Assembly: GCA_903813345.2 (NCBI GenBank)
Contig: CAIIXF020000010.1
Coordinates: 4,829,169 to 4,889,168 of the forward strand
Direction of reading: 5' to 3'
Origin: Owenia fusiformis
Lineage: Eukaryota > Annelida > Polychaeta > Sabellida > Oweniidae
DNA length: 60,000 bases
The notes below the pieces were generated by a model. That model had not been told where the DNA came from. It did no database searches and saw only the letters and a list, made by a program, of their open reading frames with translations. Positions 58,980 through 60,000 of this stretch are shown here, piece by piece. Positions within the stretch are counted from its first letter, which is position 1. Each line of letters starts with the position of its first letter. A program made the translations under genes and the position numbers.

Positions 58980-60000
58980 AAGCTGCCAGTCAAATGTTTA
59001 ATTTAGCCACAGACTATAATCCACGCCTTGTTATTACTTGCCATTCATTCATTAATATGATGATGTGTCTTTTGAGTTGTTTAAAGACTGCACCATTGTG
59101 GTATTCTTGGTCAAAGTGAATCGAGAAAATATCCGACTTTTTGATGGACAGATTTCGTCCAGATTTCTGACGATGAGTGATGACTTTTCAAAATCACTTG
59201 AAGAACCTTGTCCAGCCTTTGTTGTCCAGCACTGTTTTGACCTGTGTCTCTTTCCCTACAATCACTTCACGAGTCATAAATATATACAGCAGCTTGACTT
59301 GAAGTTTGCAGGGTCTATATCTCTGTTCAAGATCTGGTCTAAAACCTTGTTTATGCTTGTGGGAGGGGGAAGCAATTAGCAATGGAGAAGAAGCAATGCA
59401 GGAAGTGGAATTGAAATGATTTGAGATCAACTTTCTCTTCTGCAATAGACAAATATGATGACCAAATATTCAAATATTATATTATATATGTAGTTGATGA
59501 GTATTGACAATCATATTACGCATTCAGAACTATAGACATAGTCGTCTAGTATAGTGATGTGCCTAAGTTTTTGTCGTTTGACCCTTATCCACTAGCTACT
59601 ATAATCTCCTAAGGCACAAAAGTTTCTGCCAACTCCATTCAAAATCTTATTTATTAGTCTGTTGGTCTTGTGGCCAGCGGGGGAAACAACTTACTTTTTC
59701 TCTATAGGTATGCATGTTAAATTAACAAAATTAAAATATTAATAAAATTTCTAAAATCACAGGCCATTGAATCCTCGCATCCATTCAGATCATGTAGGCC
59801 TAGCCTTATTTAGAAACTTTCCATTGGCTTACACAGTGAGAAAAATATCTTCGGAATGAAAAAAAATGTTGCTACATTTAGAGCGAGCATTGATTTTGAG
59901 TCTGTCAACCAGGTAGCATGCTCTTCATGTCATCAACAAAATATTTATCTAGACGTGTGTGATTTCCTACCTCCCGTGAACCATCTATCTTTTTATTATA
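58980..60000. other. Probable first intron of the right-edge gene
   Basis: No exon with clear splice borders and no known motif. A 104-codon open frame at 59065-59379 has no recognisable domain, and its composition does not stand out from the other non-coding frames here. Confidence 0.4.

Noticed and set aside
59065-59379. 104-codon ORF near the right edge
   Set aside because: No domain, no splice borders in agreement, and similar frames occur by chance in this AT-rich DNA.

Overview
The window is from an AT-rich animal (metazoan) nuclear genome. Genes have many small exons with GT-AG introns, and long introns are full of short inverted-repeat DNA transposons, minisatellites and poly-G runs. 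The gene set and repeat style suggest a marine invertebrate, perhaps a deuterostome such as a hemichordate or cephalochordate, but the sequence alone does not fix the phylum. I saw no bacterial, organellar or viral genes and no convincing tRNA or rRNA gene.

Left third (1-25 kb). After about 9 kb of intergenic DNA with several inverted-repeat elements comes a four-exon alkaline ceramidase gene on the + strand (9440-18171, closest to ACER2, 268 aa). It has a tandem E-box pair about 0.3 kb upstream. A pair of inverted transposon copies brackets its exon 2, and its last exon ends in a 72-bp tandem repeat. Downstream to about 25 kb lie 3' UTR or intergenic sequence and several small DNA transposons, including a decayed mariner with clear terminal repeats.

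Right two thirds (25.5-58.5 kb). One large gene on the - strand fills this region. I assembled 38 coding exons whose splice phases all agree, giving 7266 nt and 2421 aa. It is a kinesin-7 / CENP-E: N-terminal motor with P-loop and switch motifs, an Aurora-type RRQT site after the neck, a coiled-coil rod of about 2000 residues, and a C-terminal CKQQ CaaX box comparable to the CKTQ end of human CENP-E. A CCAAT box and a TTTGAA (CHR-like) element lie at its presumed promoter near 58.46 kb. Its 6.1-kb intron 9 holds an intronless TRIM/NHL-type gene on the opposite strand, interrupted by one in-frame TAA. Intron 32 holds a 4.96-kb transposon with about 540-bp, nearly identical inverted arms, an uncharacterised broken ORF, and a nested MITE with a perfect 9-bp target duplication.

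Right edge. A CACGTG-containing CLEAR-like site, a YY1-like site and a splice donor (58906-58979) look like the first, non-coding exon of a further + strand gene that continues beyond the window.

The genes do not form a functional cluster: ceramide hydrolysis, chromosome segregation and a RING ubiquitin ligase simply share the locus. The most unusual points are the repeated tandem duplications that straddle exon edges (four cases), transposon sequence reaching into a splice donor, and the large foldback element inside a mitotic kinesin intron.
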